Shown: in pieces, positions 18,554-27,686 of the stretch
Position numbering within the stretch: position 1 is the first letter of the stretch
Layout: every line of letters begins with the position of its first letter
DNA from: Cupriavidus sp. EM10
Lineage (GTDB): Bacteria > Pseudomonadota > Gammaproteobacteria > Burkholderiales > Burkholderiaceae
Length of the DNA stretch: 64,000 bases
Direction: 5' to 3'
Assembly (NCBI RefSeq): GCF_018729255.1
Contig: NZ_CP076061.1
Location: 806,001 to 870,000 of the forward strand
Notes under the pieces: model-generated
The model's input: the letters and a program-made list of their open reading frames with translations, nothing else
What the model was told of the DNA's origin: nothing
Databases searched by the model: none
Made by a program: the position numbers and the translations under genes

Positions 18554-19296
18554 TCTTTACTTCATCATAGTCAAATAACGGCAAACGTGAATCCAGAGTT
18601 GACCGTGTGTTGCTGTCATTTCAGTCGCTGCGATGCACGCTTGTGACATGCCTGCACTGCGACCGACCACTCGTTTCATCACCCCGCCGCGACGGGCCAT
18701 CGACCATGCTTGTGACACACATTACACCTTTCACGTGCGTCGTGCACAGCGTGTTGTGTAACGACCGATAGAATCCAGAAACATCTGACAGGCACTGTCG
18801 GAAAGGGTCCTACACCCAAGGCTTCCACTGTGGACCCGCATCGCTGCGCCCGACATCGTGCAAACGCATGATTTGCACCGTTTTTCGCATATCGTCCTGC
18901 GCGGCCCAGGCATGACGACATCGTGCGCTGTCCTACGCATCGCCTGCTGTCTGTTTCTCGCAGACACATCTCGATTCCCCTGAACGCGTCAGGGCCGTTT
19001 CATGTCCGCATCGCATCTATGTGCGACCACTCGCCGCAAGTTCCCGGACTGGCGCCGCATCAGCACTGTCTGCCCGAGAGTGCCAGCCGCGTCGACGCAC
19101 GACAGCGACGGCGAGCATGCACCGCTTTAGCGTCGGCGCACGCTCCCATCGCACACTCGCAGTGCGTGCGACGCAATGGAAAAGGAGATGAAGGGGGATG
19201 AGCAGGTTGCGTGCCACGCGCCGGCAAATTGCTGCACCGCAGCGCGTGACATCGGGGGAGAGAGGCAGGGGACCGGGCACTCCGGCCTCGTAAGGA
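18554..19296. other. Long intergenic region between prkA and the SDR gene
   Basis: About 740 bp with lower GC than the genes around it and only short unsupported ORFs. Two direct copies of GCTTGTGACA lie near 18639 and 18708. The second belongs to TGTGA-N6-TTACA (18711-18726), close to a CRP/FNR-type dyad. An inverted TTACAC/GTGTAA pair spans 18722-18761. It lies upstream of prkA and downstream of the SDR gene (both minus strand). I cannot support a gene or RNA here. Confidence 0.4.
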
Positions 19297-20211
19297 TCAG
19301 ATCGGATCCCAGTTGATGACGTCAGGCGAGCGATCCAGCTTGAAGAAGCTCGATTGCATTGCCGGCATGGCGATCTCGGCCACCGTCTCGGGGGTCCACC
19401 CTTCGCTGGTATGCACGGAGCGCACCGGGCGCGGCTGGCTCATCAGCATGATTTCATTGGCGCGCACGGCGAAGATCTGGCCGTTCACCGCGCTGGCCGC
19501 ATCGCTGGCCAGGAACACCGCCACCGGCGAGATCTTGCCTGCCTCCATCTTCTGCAGGCGCTGCACGCGGGCTTTTTCCTCCGGCGTCTCGGCCGGGATC
19601 GAGCTGGTCATGCGGCTCCACGCGAATGGCGCGATGCAGTTCGAACGCACGTTGAAGCGCGCCATGTCCAACGCAATGGACTTGGACAGCGCGGCGATGC
19701 CCAGCTTGGCCGCCGAGTAGTTGGCCTGCCCCATGTTGCCGATCAGGCCCGATGTCGACGTCATGTGGACGAACGCGCCGCTTTCCTGGTCCTTGAAATA
19801 GTTGGCTGCCGCGCGGCTGACGAAGAACGTGCCATGCAGGTGCACGTCGATCACCGAACGCCATTCCTCCTCGTTCATCTTGAAGAACATGCGGTCGCGC
19901 AGGTTGCCGGCGTTGTTGACCACGGCGTCGATGCGGCCGAAATTGTCCAGCGCGCACTGGACGATGGCGTTGGCGCCCGCCCACGTGGACACGCTGTCGG
20001 TGTTGGCGACGGCCTCGCCGCCGGCGGCGCGGATTTCCTCCACCACGCGCTGCGCGGGTCCGGCATCGCCCCCTTCCCCGCTCATCGATACGCCCAGGTC
20101 GTTCGCCACCACGCGCGCACCGGCCGCGGCCATCCCCAGCGCAATCCCGCGGCCAATGCCGCCGCCCGCGCCCGTTACCACCACGACCTTGCCTGCCATC
20201 ATTCCACTCAT
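19297..20211 (-). CDS. SDR-family oxidoreductase (hydroxyacyl-CoA dehydrogenase-like)
   Basis: 304 residues with a strong AAGGAGG site before the ATG. A Rossmann NAD(P) site TGAGGGIG is at 13-20, VNNAG near 98-102, and the catalytic Ser (TSTSG) and YSAAK with Tyr165 and Lys169. The layout with an extended C-terminal segment resembles the dehydrogenase part of peroxisomal multifunctional enzyme 2, which oxidises 3-hydroxyacyl-CoA. It is divergent from the LysR gene at 20314 and near acyl-CoA dehydrogenase and hydratase genes, supporting a role in beta-oxidation-like catabolism. Confidence 0.87.
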   Translation of the reverse strand: MSGMMAGKVVVVTGAGGGIGRGIALGMAAAGARVVANDLGVSMSGEGGDAGPAQRVVEEIRAAGGEAVANTDSVSTWAGANAIVQCALDNFGRIDAVVNNAGNLRDRMFFKMNEEEWRSVIDVHLHGTFFVSRAAANYFKDQESGAFVHMTSTSGLIGNMGQANYSAAKLGIAALSKSIALDMARFNVRSNCIAPFAWSRMTSSIPAETPEEKARVQRLQKMEAGKISPVAVFLASDAASAVNGQIFAVRANEIMLMSQPRPVRSVHTSEGWTPETVAEIAMPAMQSSFFKLDRSPDVINWDPI

Positions 20212-20313
20212 CTTCGCCTCCTTGGGTGCGAGATTGCCGGGTTCCGGAGCGTCACCCGTTCTATTGCCAAGGCGGATACGATAAATTGTCGGCGGAGTTT
20301 CTGGAATTCACGA

Positions 20314-21249
20314 ATGACAAAAGTGGGCTTCACGCTCGCTGAACCCATGCACTACGACCTGACCGACCTGCGCCTCTTTCTCAACGTCGGCGAGACCGAG
20401 AACCTGACCCGGGCTGCAGAACGCAGCTTCCTGTCGCTACCGGCCGCCAGTTCGCGCATCAAGCAATTGGAAGAGGCGTTCCAGACCCAGCTGCTGATCC
20501 GCCAGGTCAAGGGCGTGCGCCTGACGCCGGCCGGCGACGAACTGCTGCGCCACGCCCGCGAGGTGTTCCGCCAGCTGGAATGCCTGCATTCGGACCTGCG
20601 GCCCTATGCCAAGGGCGTCAAGGGCCGTGTGCGGCTGCTGGCCAATACCACGGCCACCAACTCGTTCCTGGCCAACGCCCTGTCGCGCTTCCTGTCCGAA
20701 AACCCCGATGTCGATGTGGAACTGGAAGAACACCTGTCCGCCGATATCGTCTCGGCTGTGGGCAACGGCGCCGCCGACCTGGGCATCGTGGCCGGCGAAG
20801 TCGCAACGGCCGACCTGGACACCATGCAGCTGTGCAGCGACGAACTGATCGTGATTGCCCCGGTCAACCATCCGCTGCCGGCCTTCAAGGCGCTGCATTT
20901 CGCCGAACTGCTCGACACCTGCCGCTTCGTGGGCCTGAACCAGTCGTCGGCCATCCAGTCGTTCCTGGACCGGATCGCCAGCGGCATGGGCAAGCGCATC
21001 AGCCTGCGCATCCAGGTGGGCAGCTTCGACGCCGTGTGCCGGATGGTGGAAGCGGGCGCAGGCATCGCTATCGTCCCCAACAGCTGCGCGCGACGCTACG
21101 CCAGCCGCAAGGTGCTGCGCTTTATCCGGCTCGAAGACGATTGGGCCCGCCGCGAACTGCGCCTGGTCCGCCGGCCCGGCCGCGAACTGCCGCAATTCGC
21201 GGAAACGCTGATCAAGTATCTGGCGGAAGCGGCAAGAGAGCCGGTGTAG
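20314..21249 (+). CDS. LysR-family transcriptional regulator
   Basis: 311 residues. The N-terminal winged helix reads YDLTDLRLFLNVGETENLTR then AAERSFLSLPAASSRIKQLE, followed by a periplasmic-binding-protein-like effector domain. The ATG at 20314 is used; 20347 (MHYDLTDLR) is an alternative that fits the usual LysR start better, but neither has a clear ribosome site. It is divergent from the SDR gene, the classical arrangement for LysR control of the neighbour. The inducer is unknown. Confidence 0.88.
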   Translation: MTKVGFTLAEPMHYDLTDLRLFLNVGETENLTRAAERSFLSLPAASSRIKQLEEAFQTQLLIRQVKGVRLTPAGDELLRHAREVFRQLECLHSDLRPYAKGVKGRVRLLANTTATNSFLANALSRFLSENPDVDVELEEHLSADIVSAVGNGAADLGIVAGEVATADLDTMQLCSDELIVIAPVNHPLPAFKALHFAELLDTCRFVGLNQSSAIQSFLDRIASGMGKRISLRIQVGSFDAVCRMVEAGAGIAIVPNSCARRYASRKVLRFIRLEDDWARRELRLVRRPGRELPQFAETLIKYLAEAAREPV

Positions 21250-21260
21250 GGGGAGTGTTG

Positions 21261-21388
21261 CTCCCCTCTCCCACGACGTGGGAGAGGGGTTCGGGGGTAA
21301 GGGTAAAGCGGTTCTGCTTGCCGACCTGTCGCTATTTGGGCCGCCGCTCCCCTCACCCCCGGCCCTCTCCCGCCTGGCGAGAGGGGAG
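21261..21388. repeat. Palindromic interspersed repeat, copy 1
   Basis: A 128-bp element with two hairpins: CCCTCTCCCACgACGTGGGAGAGGG-like at the left and CCCTCTCCCGCC/GGCGAGAGGG at the right, flanking a shared core GCGGTTCTGCTTGCC. A near-identical copy is at 48380-48506. It sits between the convergent 3' ends of the LysR and Bug genes, so it could act as a two-way terminator. Confidence 0.85.
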
Positions 21389-21414
21389 ACAACACTTGGC
21401 ATATCTGGCCGCAA

Positions 21415-22422
21415 TCAGTCCGCGCTGACTCCCGCTGCCTTGATGATCGGCGACCATTTGTCGATCTCCGATGCCAGCCAGCTGTGCAGACCTTCCGGCG
21501 TCTGCTTGTCCGCCGGCACGATCACCGCGCCAAGGTCCTTCATGCGCGCCACCACGGCCGGGTCCTTCAGGGCCGTGCGCAGCGCGCCGTTGAGCTTGTC
21601 GATCACGGCCGGCGGCGTGTTCTTCGGCGCGTAGACGCCGTGCCACACCTTCACTTCGAAACCCTTGAGCCCGCCCTCGCGCAGCGTCGGCGTATCGGGC
21701 AGCGCCGGAATCCGCTCGGCGGTGGTCACGCCGTACAGCTTGACCTTGCCGGACTTGATATGGGGCAGCGTCTGCGTGGTCTGGTCGCAGAGGATATCCA
21801 CCTGGCCGCCCAGCAGCGCGGTCAGCGCCGGTGCCGTGCCCTGGTACGGAATCGTCTGCAGGTCCACGCCGATTGCCTTCTGGAACAGCATGCCGCACAG
21901 CTGCGACACGGCGCCCAGCCCCGCATTGGCCAGATTCACCTTGGTCTGGTTCTGCTTGATGTAGCTGACCAGTTCCGGCAGCGTGTTGGCCGGCAGGTCA
22001 TGGCGGCCCAGCAGCGTCATCGGCACGTCGGCCACCTGGCCCACGAACGAAAAATCGGTCAGCGGCTTGTACGGCAGCTTCGAATACAGCGCCGGCGCCG
22101 TGGCCATGCCGTTATGGTGGATCAGGATGGTGTAGCCGTCGGGCGCGGACTTGGCCACGTACGCGGCCGACACGGTGCCGCCGGCGCCGAGCCGGTTTTC
22201 GACCACCACGCTCTGGCCCAGCGACCTCGACATGGCCGCCGCCACCGAGCGCGCCACCACATCGGTGGGGCCGCCCGCCGCAAACGGCACCACCATCGTG
22301 ATGGGCCGCGAGGGATAGGCGTCGGCCGCGCCGGCCACGCCGGGCCTGACCACGGCGGCGACGGCGCCCACGGCCAGTGCGCCCCAGGTCACGGTTGCTG
22401 AGAGTTGCCGGGAAAGCGTCAT
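21415..22422 (-). CDS. Bug/TctC-family periplasmic receptor
   Basis: 335 residues from the ATG at 22422, preceded by CAGGAGACAG. A signal peptide ends near GVAGAADA. Family motifs: YPSRPITMVVPFAAGGPTDV, VVENRLGAGG, KSAPDGYTILI and IPYQGTAPALTALLGGQVD. It binds a small acid or related ligand in the periplasm; the ligand cannot be read off. It is the only one of the four Bug genes here lying next to the acyl-CoA dehydrogenase, MmgE/PrpD and MaoC genes, which it faces divergently. Confidence 0.93.
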   Translation of the reverse strand: MTLSRQLSATVTWGALAVGAVAAVVRPGVAGAADAYPSRPITMVVPFAAGGPTDVVARSVAAAMSRSLGQSVVVENRLGAGGTVSAAYVAKSAPDGYTILIHHNGMATAPALYSKLPYKPLTDFSFVGQVADVPMTLLGRHDLPANTLPELVSYIKQNQTKVNLANAGLGAVSQLCGMLFQKAIGVDLQTIPYQGTAPALTALLGGQVDILCDQTTQTLPHIKSGKVKLYGVTTAERIPALPDTPTLREGGLKGFEVKVWHGVYAPKNTPPAVIDKLNGALRTALKDPAVVARMKDLGAVIVPADKQTPEGLHSWLASEIDKWSPIIKAAGVSAD

Positions 22423-22695
22423 GCTCTGTCTCCTGTCTGCGCGTGTCGCACGCGTCTGGTTGTCCGGAAATCGTATGAGCCGCAGGGTGCAAGCAATGGC
22501 CGACGCACACAATTCCGATTTGCCGAAGGGAGGACACGGCCCCGGCAAAGCCACGGGATAACCCTGACCCCGGCCCGCCGGCCACCTTTCTCCATCCCTA
22601 AGGCCGGACGGAAGCCGCGCTTCAGCAAATGCGAATGTTGCTGCCCCGGCGGCTCGGGAATAATGGCCTCACCCCCGACATAGACGGACATTGCC

Positions 22696-23865
22696 ATGCA
22701 TGCTGCACAGGACCAAGACCAGATTTACCCCGAAATCCGCGAGGCCGTCCGCGACCTCTGCCTGCAGTTCGACTCCGCGTACTGGCAGCGCATCGAGGAA
22801 CACAACGGCTTTCCCGAGGAATTCGTCCAGGCGCTGACGCAGGCCGGCTGGCTCTCCGCGCTGGTCCCCGAGGCCTACGGTGGCTCCGGGCTGCCGCTGA
22901 CCGCCGCGTCGGTCATCATGGAAGAGATCAACCGCAACGGCGGCAACTCCGGCGCCTGCCACGGCCAGATGTATGTGATGGGCTGCCTGCTGCGCCACGG
23001 CTCCGACGCGCAGAAGCAACGCTGGCTGCCGGGCATTGCCTCCGGCGAACTGCGCATGCAGTCGATGGCCGTGACCGAGCCCACCACCGGCACCGACACC
23101 ACCAAGCTCAAGACCACCGCCGTCCGCAAGGGCGACAAGTACGTGATCAATGGCCAGAAGGTGTGGATCTCGCGCGTGCAGCATTCCGACCTGATGCTGC
23201 TGCTGGCCCGCACCACGCCGCTGGACCAGGTTAAGAAGAAGTCGGAAGGCCTGTCGGTGTTCGTGGTGGACCTGCGCGAGGCCATCGGCAACGGCCTGAC
23301 GGTCCAGCCGATCCGCAACATGGTCAACCACGAGACCAACGAGCTGTTCTTCGACAACCTGGAGATTCCGGCCGAGAACCTGATCGGCGAGGAAGGACGC
23401 GGGCTGAAGTACATCCTCGATGGCCTGAACGCCGAGCGCATCCTGATTGCCGCCGAGTGCATCGGCGACGGCTACTGGTTCGTGGAGCGCGCCAGCGGCT
23501 ATGCGCGCGAGCGCATCGTGTTCGACCGGCCCATCGGCCAGAACCAGGGCGTGCAGTTTCCGATCGCGCGGTCCTACGTCAACGTGGAAGCCGCCAGCCT
23601 GATGCGCTACAAGGCCGCGCAGCTGTTCGACGCAGGCAAGCCGTGCGGCAAGGAAGCCAACATGGCCAAGCTGCTGGCGGCTGACGCCTCGTGGGAGGCC
23701 GCCAACGTCTGCCTGCAGACGCACGGCGGCTTCGGCTTTGCCGCCGAATACGACATCGAGCGCAAGTTCCGCGAAACGCGCCTGTACCAGGTGGCGCCGA
23801 TTTCTACCAACCTGATCCTGTCCTACGTGGCCGAGCACGTGCTCGAACTGCCGCGTTCGTTCTGA
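22696..23865 (+). CDS. Acyl-CoA dehydrogenase
   Basis: 389 residues with typical N-terminal helical, beta-barrel (MAVTEPTTGTDTTKLKTTA) and C-terminal helical domains. It oxidises an acyl-CoA at C2-C3 using FAD. At the C-terminal site where many members have YEGT with the catalytic Glu, this protein reads LYQVAPIST. A Glu at residue 247 (LNAERILIA) occupies the helix-G position used as base in isovaleryl- and long-chain acyl-CoA dehydrogenases, so activity is probably kept. It begins a three-gene run with MmgE/PrpD and MaoC genes. Confidence 0.9.
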   Translation: MHAAQDQDQIYPEIREAVRDLCLQFDSAYWQRIEEHNGFPEEFVQALTQAGWLSALVPEAYGGSGLPLTAASVIMEEINRNGGNSGACHGQMYVMGCLLRHGSDAQKQRWLPGIASGELRMQSMAVTEPTTGTDTTKLKTTAVRKGDKYVINGQKVWISRVQHSDLMLLLARTTPLDQVKKKSEGLSVFVVDLREAIGNGLTVQPIRNMVNHETNELFFDNLEIPAENLIGEEGRGLKYILDGLNAERILIAAECIGDGYWFVERASGYARERIVFDRPIGQNQGVQFPIARSYVNVEAASLMRYKAAQLFDAGKPCGKEANMAKLLAADASWEAANVCLQTHGGFGFAAEYDIERKFRETRLYQVAPISTNLILSYVAEHVLELPRSF

Positions 23866-23904
23866 CCGCCCCACGCCGACACAGACACAGACCCCGACCC
23901 GAAC

Positions 23905-25278
23905 ATGCCCAACGAAACCTATCCGACGCGCCAGCTTTGCGATTTCCTGGCGCAACTGAAGCTGTCCGACGTGCCCGCGCCGGTGGTCGAACGGACCAAG
24001 GACCTGTTCCTGGACTGGATCGCCTCCGCCATTGCCGGCAAGGATGCGCCAGCCATCCGTCGCATCCAGGAGTTCGCCGCCGCCATGGGGCCGCAATCCG
24101 GCGATGCCGAGGTCTTTGTCGATCGCCGCCGCACATCGCCCTATTTCGCCGCGCTGATCAACGGTGCGTCGTCGCACGTCGTTGAGCAGGACGACGTCCA
24201 CAACGGCTCGGTGCTGCATCCGGCGGCCGTGGTCTTCCCGGCCGTGGTGGCCGCCGCGCAGGCCGAAGGCAAGACCGGCGCCGAAGTGCTGCTGGCATCG
24301 ATCGCCGGCTACGAAGCCGGCATCCGCATCGGCGAATTCATGGGCCGCTCGCACTATCGCGTGTTCCATACCACCGGCACGGTCGGCACGCTGGCCGCAG
24401 CGGCCGGCGTGGCCAAGCTCTACGGTCTGGACGCCGAGGGCATCAACCAGGCGCTGGGCTCGGCCGGCACGCAGGCAGCGGGCCTGTGGGAATTCCTGCG
24501 CGATGCGGCGGACTCCAAGCAGCTTCATACGGCCAAGGCGGCCGCCGATGGCCTGCAGTCGGCCTGGCTGGCACGGGCGGGCTTCACCGGCGCGAAGCAG
24601 ATCCTCGAAGGCGCGCAAGGCATGGCGGCCGGCATGTCCAGCGACGCCAACCCGGCGGCGCTGACCGACGGGCTCGGCACGCGCTGGGCCACGGCGGAAA
24701 CGTCCTTCAAGTTCTTCGCCTCGTGCCGCCACACGCACCCGGCCGCCGATGCGCTGAAGGCGCTGATGCAGCGCGAGGGCCTGCAGGCCGAGCAGATCGA
24801 GGCCGTCACGGCCCACGTGCACCAGGGCGCCATCGACGTGCTGGGCCCGGTGGTCAATCCGGTCACCATCCATCAGGCCAAGTTCTCGATGGGTACCGTG
24901 CTGGGCCTGGTGGCCGTGCATACGCACGCGGGCCTGGGCGAGTTCGAACAGCATGCGCTGCAGGACCCGCGCATCGCCGCGTTCTGCAACAAGGTGACGA
25001 TGGCGCTGGACGACGAGATCAACGCCGCCTATCCGCGCCAGTGGATCGGCCGCGTGACGGTGCGCACTACCGATGGTCGCTCGCTCGAAGCGCGCGTCGA
25101 CGTGCCCAAGGGCGACCCCGACAACACGCTGTCGCGCCCCGAGCTCGAAGCCAAGGCCGTCCAGCTGGGCGCGTTCCGCCACGGCGCCGGCGAGGCAGAG
25201 ATGCGCGCCATCATCGCCCGCGTCTGGCGACTGGAACAGGAACCCAACGTCGCAAACTGGCTGCCCGCCGCCCGCTGA
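23905..25278 (+). CDS. MmgE/PrpD family protein
   Basis: 457 residues, full length. Characteristic segments are NGASSHVVEQDDVHNGSVLH and GHRVFHTTGTVGTLAAAAGV-like (HYRVFHTTGTVGTLAAA), followed by CRHTHPAADALKALM. The family includes 2-methylcitrate dehydratase and cis-aconitate decarboxylase, which act on tricarboxylates, so this enzyme may dehydrate or decarboxylate a branched polycarboxylate. It is 39 bp behind the acyl-CoA dehydrogenase and 19 bp before the MaoC-type gene. No prpB or prpC is present, so a standard methylcitrate cycle role is unlikely. Confidence 0.9.
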   Translation: MPNETYPTRQLCDFLAQLKLSDVPAPVVERTKDLFLDWIASAIAGKDAPAIRRIQEFAAAMGPQSGDAEVFVDRRRTSPYFAALINGASSHVVEQDDVHNGSVLHPAAVVFPAVVAAAQAEGKTGAEVLLASIAGYEAGIRIGEFMGRSHYRVFHTTGTVGTLAAAAGVAKLYGLDAEGINQALGSAGTQAAGLWEFLRDAADSKQLHTAKAAADGLQSAWLARAGFTGAKQILEGAQGMAAGMSSDANPAALTDGLGTRWATAETSFKFFASCRHTHPAADALKALMQREGLQAEQIEAVTAHVHQGAIDVLGPVVNPVTIHQAKFSMGTVLGLVAVHTHAGLGEFEQHALQDPRIAAFCNKVTMALDDEINAAYPRQWIGRVTVRTTDGRSLEARVDVPKGDPDNTLSRPELEAKAVQLGAFRHGAGEAEMRAIIARVWRLEQEPNVANWLPAAR

Positions 25279-25297
25279 CCGGAAAGGAACAAGCACC

Positions 25298-26158
25298 ATG
25301 ACGCAACCCACGCTGGAACAGCTTCGCGAATGGATCGGCCGCTCGGAGACGCGCACCGAAACGCTGTCGCCCGAGCCCGTGCACGCACTGGCCGCCACGT
25401 TCGACCTCGATGGCGCGGCCGTCGCCAGCCAGCCGCTGCCGCCGCTGTGGCACTGGCTCTACTTCCTGCCGCGCGCGCCGCAGCATACGCTGGGCCAGGA
25501 CGGCCATCCCGCACTGGGCGGCTTCCTGCCGCCGGTGCCGCTGCCGCGCCGCATGTGGGCCGGCGGCGAGCTGAGTTTCGATCGTGGCCTGTCGGTCGGC
25601 GAGACGGTGACCAAGACTTCGACCATCTCCGATGTCCAGCACAAGTCGGGCCGCACCGGCGAACTGTGGTTCGTGACCGTGGACCATACGTACACGGTGG
25701 ACGGCGAAACCCGGCTGACAGAGCGCCACGACATCGTCTATCGCGCCATGCCCGAAAAGGGCCAGCCGCAGCCGCCACGACCGCGCCTGGCGCACACGGC
25801 GCAGTTCGGCCACACGCTGCAGGCCGACCCCGTGATGCTGTTCCGCTTCTCGGCGCTCACGTTCAACGGCCACCGCATCCACTATGACCTGGACTACGTG
25901 CGCGATGTGGAAGGCTACCCGGGCCTGATCGTGCATGGCCCGCTGCAGGCCATGCTGACGCTGGAACTGCTGCGGCAGACGCGGCCCCAGGCACGCGTCC
26001 GGCGCTTTGGCTTCCGGGGCCTCGCCCCGCTGTTCCACCAGGACACGGTCAGCGTCGGCGGCATGGACGATGCCGAAGCGCCCGGCAAGGTCGTGCTGTG
26101 GACGGGCGACGACGCCGGCGGCCAGGCCATGTCGGCCTGGGCCGAAATCGACAGCTGA
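25298..26158 (+). CDS. MaoC/FAS1-like hydratase (mesaconyl-C4-CoA hydratase-like)
   Basis: 286 residues from the ATG at 25298, with GGAAAGGAAC upstream. The N-terminal half is a FAS1-like dehydratase domain (LPPVPLPRRMWAGGELSFDR) and the C-terminal half a second hot-dog fold (FNGHRIHYDLDYVRDVEGYP then GLIVHGPLQAMLTLELL). This two-domain size and sequence recalls bacterial 3-methylfumaryl- or mesaconyl-C4-CoA hydratases. Specificity here is inferred. It ends three bases before the convergent DUF1996 gene. Confidence 0.87.
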   Translation: MTQPTLEQLREWIGRSETRTETLSPEPVHALAATFDLDGAAVASQPLPPLWHWLYFLPRAPQHTLGQDGHPALGGFLPPVPLPRRMWAGGELSFDRGLSVGETVTKTSTISDVQHKSGRTGELWFVTVDHTYTVDGETRLTERHDIVYRAMPEKGQPQPPRPRLAHTAQFGHTLQADPVMLFRFSALTFNGHRIHYDLDYVRDVEGYPGLIVHGPLQAMLTLELLRQTRPQARVRRFGFRGLAPLFHQDTVSVGGMDDAEAPGKVVLWTGDDAGGQAMSAWAEIDS

Positions 26159-26161
26159 AGA

Positions 26162-27582
26162 TCACGACGGCAGCGGGTTCACGGCGATCAGGTACAGCAC
26201 CGGCTTGTTGCCGCTTTCGCGACTGCCGAACTGGAACAACCGCCCGGCGCCCGCGCCCCGGATACAGAACGCCACCGTGTCGCGGCCGGCCGCCAGCGCT
26301 TCGTTGACGGCCTGCGTGACCGTGAATCCCCGGTACTGCATCGTAGCGTCGAGGTAGAGCGCCGCGCCGGTGCCGCTGCAGGCCGGGGCATTGGTGCCCG
26401 AGATCGTGCCTTCGGACCAGTCCGTCGATACGCTGTACGCATGGATGTTGACCGCGGCCGTGTCGGTGGCATTGCCGCCGGCCAACATCAACGTATAGCG
26501 CGGCACGAAGTCGGGCGGCAGCGTCGCCGCACCTTTGGGAATGCGCGCCTTCACATAGATCATCGACTCCGGCGTCGACCCGCTGGCCAGCTGGGCATCG
26601 AGCGACGTATCGGCGCCATGGTTGGCCGCATCGCCGCTGCGCACGGTGGCATCCTCGGCCACCTCGAAGTAGGCATACGCCACCTCGCGATTGCAGACCC
26701 GGCCCTTGTTCAAGCAGTAGTCGGCCATGAACCTGGCGGCCTGCTCGCTCCACCCCATGAAGAAATCGCCGTGCGCGGTGTACAGCGAACTCCATTGCTG
26801 CCGCACGACCTTGCCCTGCGCGTCCAGCACCGGATCGGCCGACAGCTGCACGCCGGTCAGGTCGGTGATCTGCCCCAGCTTGTAGGCGACGTTCATGTTC
26901 ACCTCGGGCAGGTGCACCGGATAGTCGGCCGGACAATTGCCGTCGCTGTCGGGATAGGCCATGTTGTCGCGGCCGCCCATCACGGGCGCCAGCGTCCTGC
27001 CGTCCCAGCACGTCGGGAAGTTCATGCCGATATTGAACTGGGTGCCCGTGCCAGGATCGGGCTTGCATTGCGTGGGGATCTTGTTGGTATAGCCCATGCC
27101 GGTGCAAAGAAACGAAATGCGCGGGTTCGGCCCGGTGCCGGCATGGTCGCCCACCATCATCCGCAGGCCGGGCGGAAACGGCTGCACGACCACGTGGCGG
27201 CTCGCAGGCACGGCCAGGTTCGAGTAGTAGGTCTTCTGGTACATCGGCGCCACCACGGTGCCGTCGGGCAGCCTCAGCGCCGGGGCCCAGTAGGCGGTGG
27301 CATCGGCGGCGTTCTCGCACGTGGTGCCGGACACCTTGCGCAACGACTCGGCCGTCGAGTAGGCGTTGGCGGTGGTATTGCCGAAGAAGTCGTGCTGCAT
27401 CGAGATGCCGGGCCGGCCCGGATACACGATCGGGTCATCGGGCAGCCGATGCGAGAAGTTGCAGACGACGTTGGTGCTGCCGTCGGTAAGCGTTTGCCCG
27501 GGGGCCGCGGCGGGGTGTGCGCACATCCCGGCAGCCCGGCCAGACAAGCCAGTGCAGCCGCGCCAATCGATGCCTGTCTCAT
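26162..27582 (-). CDS. DUF1996-domain lipoprotein, frame broken by one missing base
   Basis: About 473 residues once repaired. The start at 27582 follows GGAGGTCATC and encodes a lipoprotein signal (ASIGAAALACLAGLPGC). Near 27514, in a GGGG run, the frame shifts; the mature part then reads APGQTLTDGSTNVVCNFSHR onwards to 26162. The motif ISMQHDFFGN with following TTYAN-like text and GDHAGTG / FPTCWDG regions are typical of DUF1996, known chiefly from fungal secreted proteins. Several cysteines suggest disulphides. It has no enzymatic assignment. It is convergent with the hydratase and lies downstream of the ThDP enzyme. Confidence 0.82.
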
Positions 27583-27606
27583 GATGACCTCCGCTGTGAC
27601 GGTGTA

Positions 27607-27633
27607 GGTGGCCCCATGTTGCAGGGGGCCACC
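27607..27633 (-). terminator. Hairpin after the ThDP enzyme operon
   Basis: GGTGGCCCC / GGGGCCACC with a nine-base loop, 54 bp beyond the stop of the ThDP-dependent enzyme. No T-run follows on the minus strand, so it may be Rho-assisted or a processing hairpin. Confidence 0.4.
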
Positions 27634-27686
27634 AGCGGTCACAATGGATCAGGCATGGATGGAAAACGGGCTTGCGATGGCAGGCG

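Noticed and set aside
18679..19280. Several short frames in the prkA-SDR gap
   Set aside because: No ribosome sites, no recognisable sequence and codon use unlike the neighbours.
21261..21388. Insertion sequence or CRISPR interpretation of the repeat
   Set aside because: No transposase, no target duplication visible and only one unit per site, so neither type fits.
22669..25398. Minus-strand open frame of 909 codons
   Set aside because: Antisense to acyl-CoA dehydrogenase and MmgE/PrpD genes with clear motifs.
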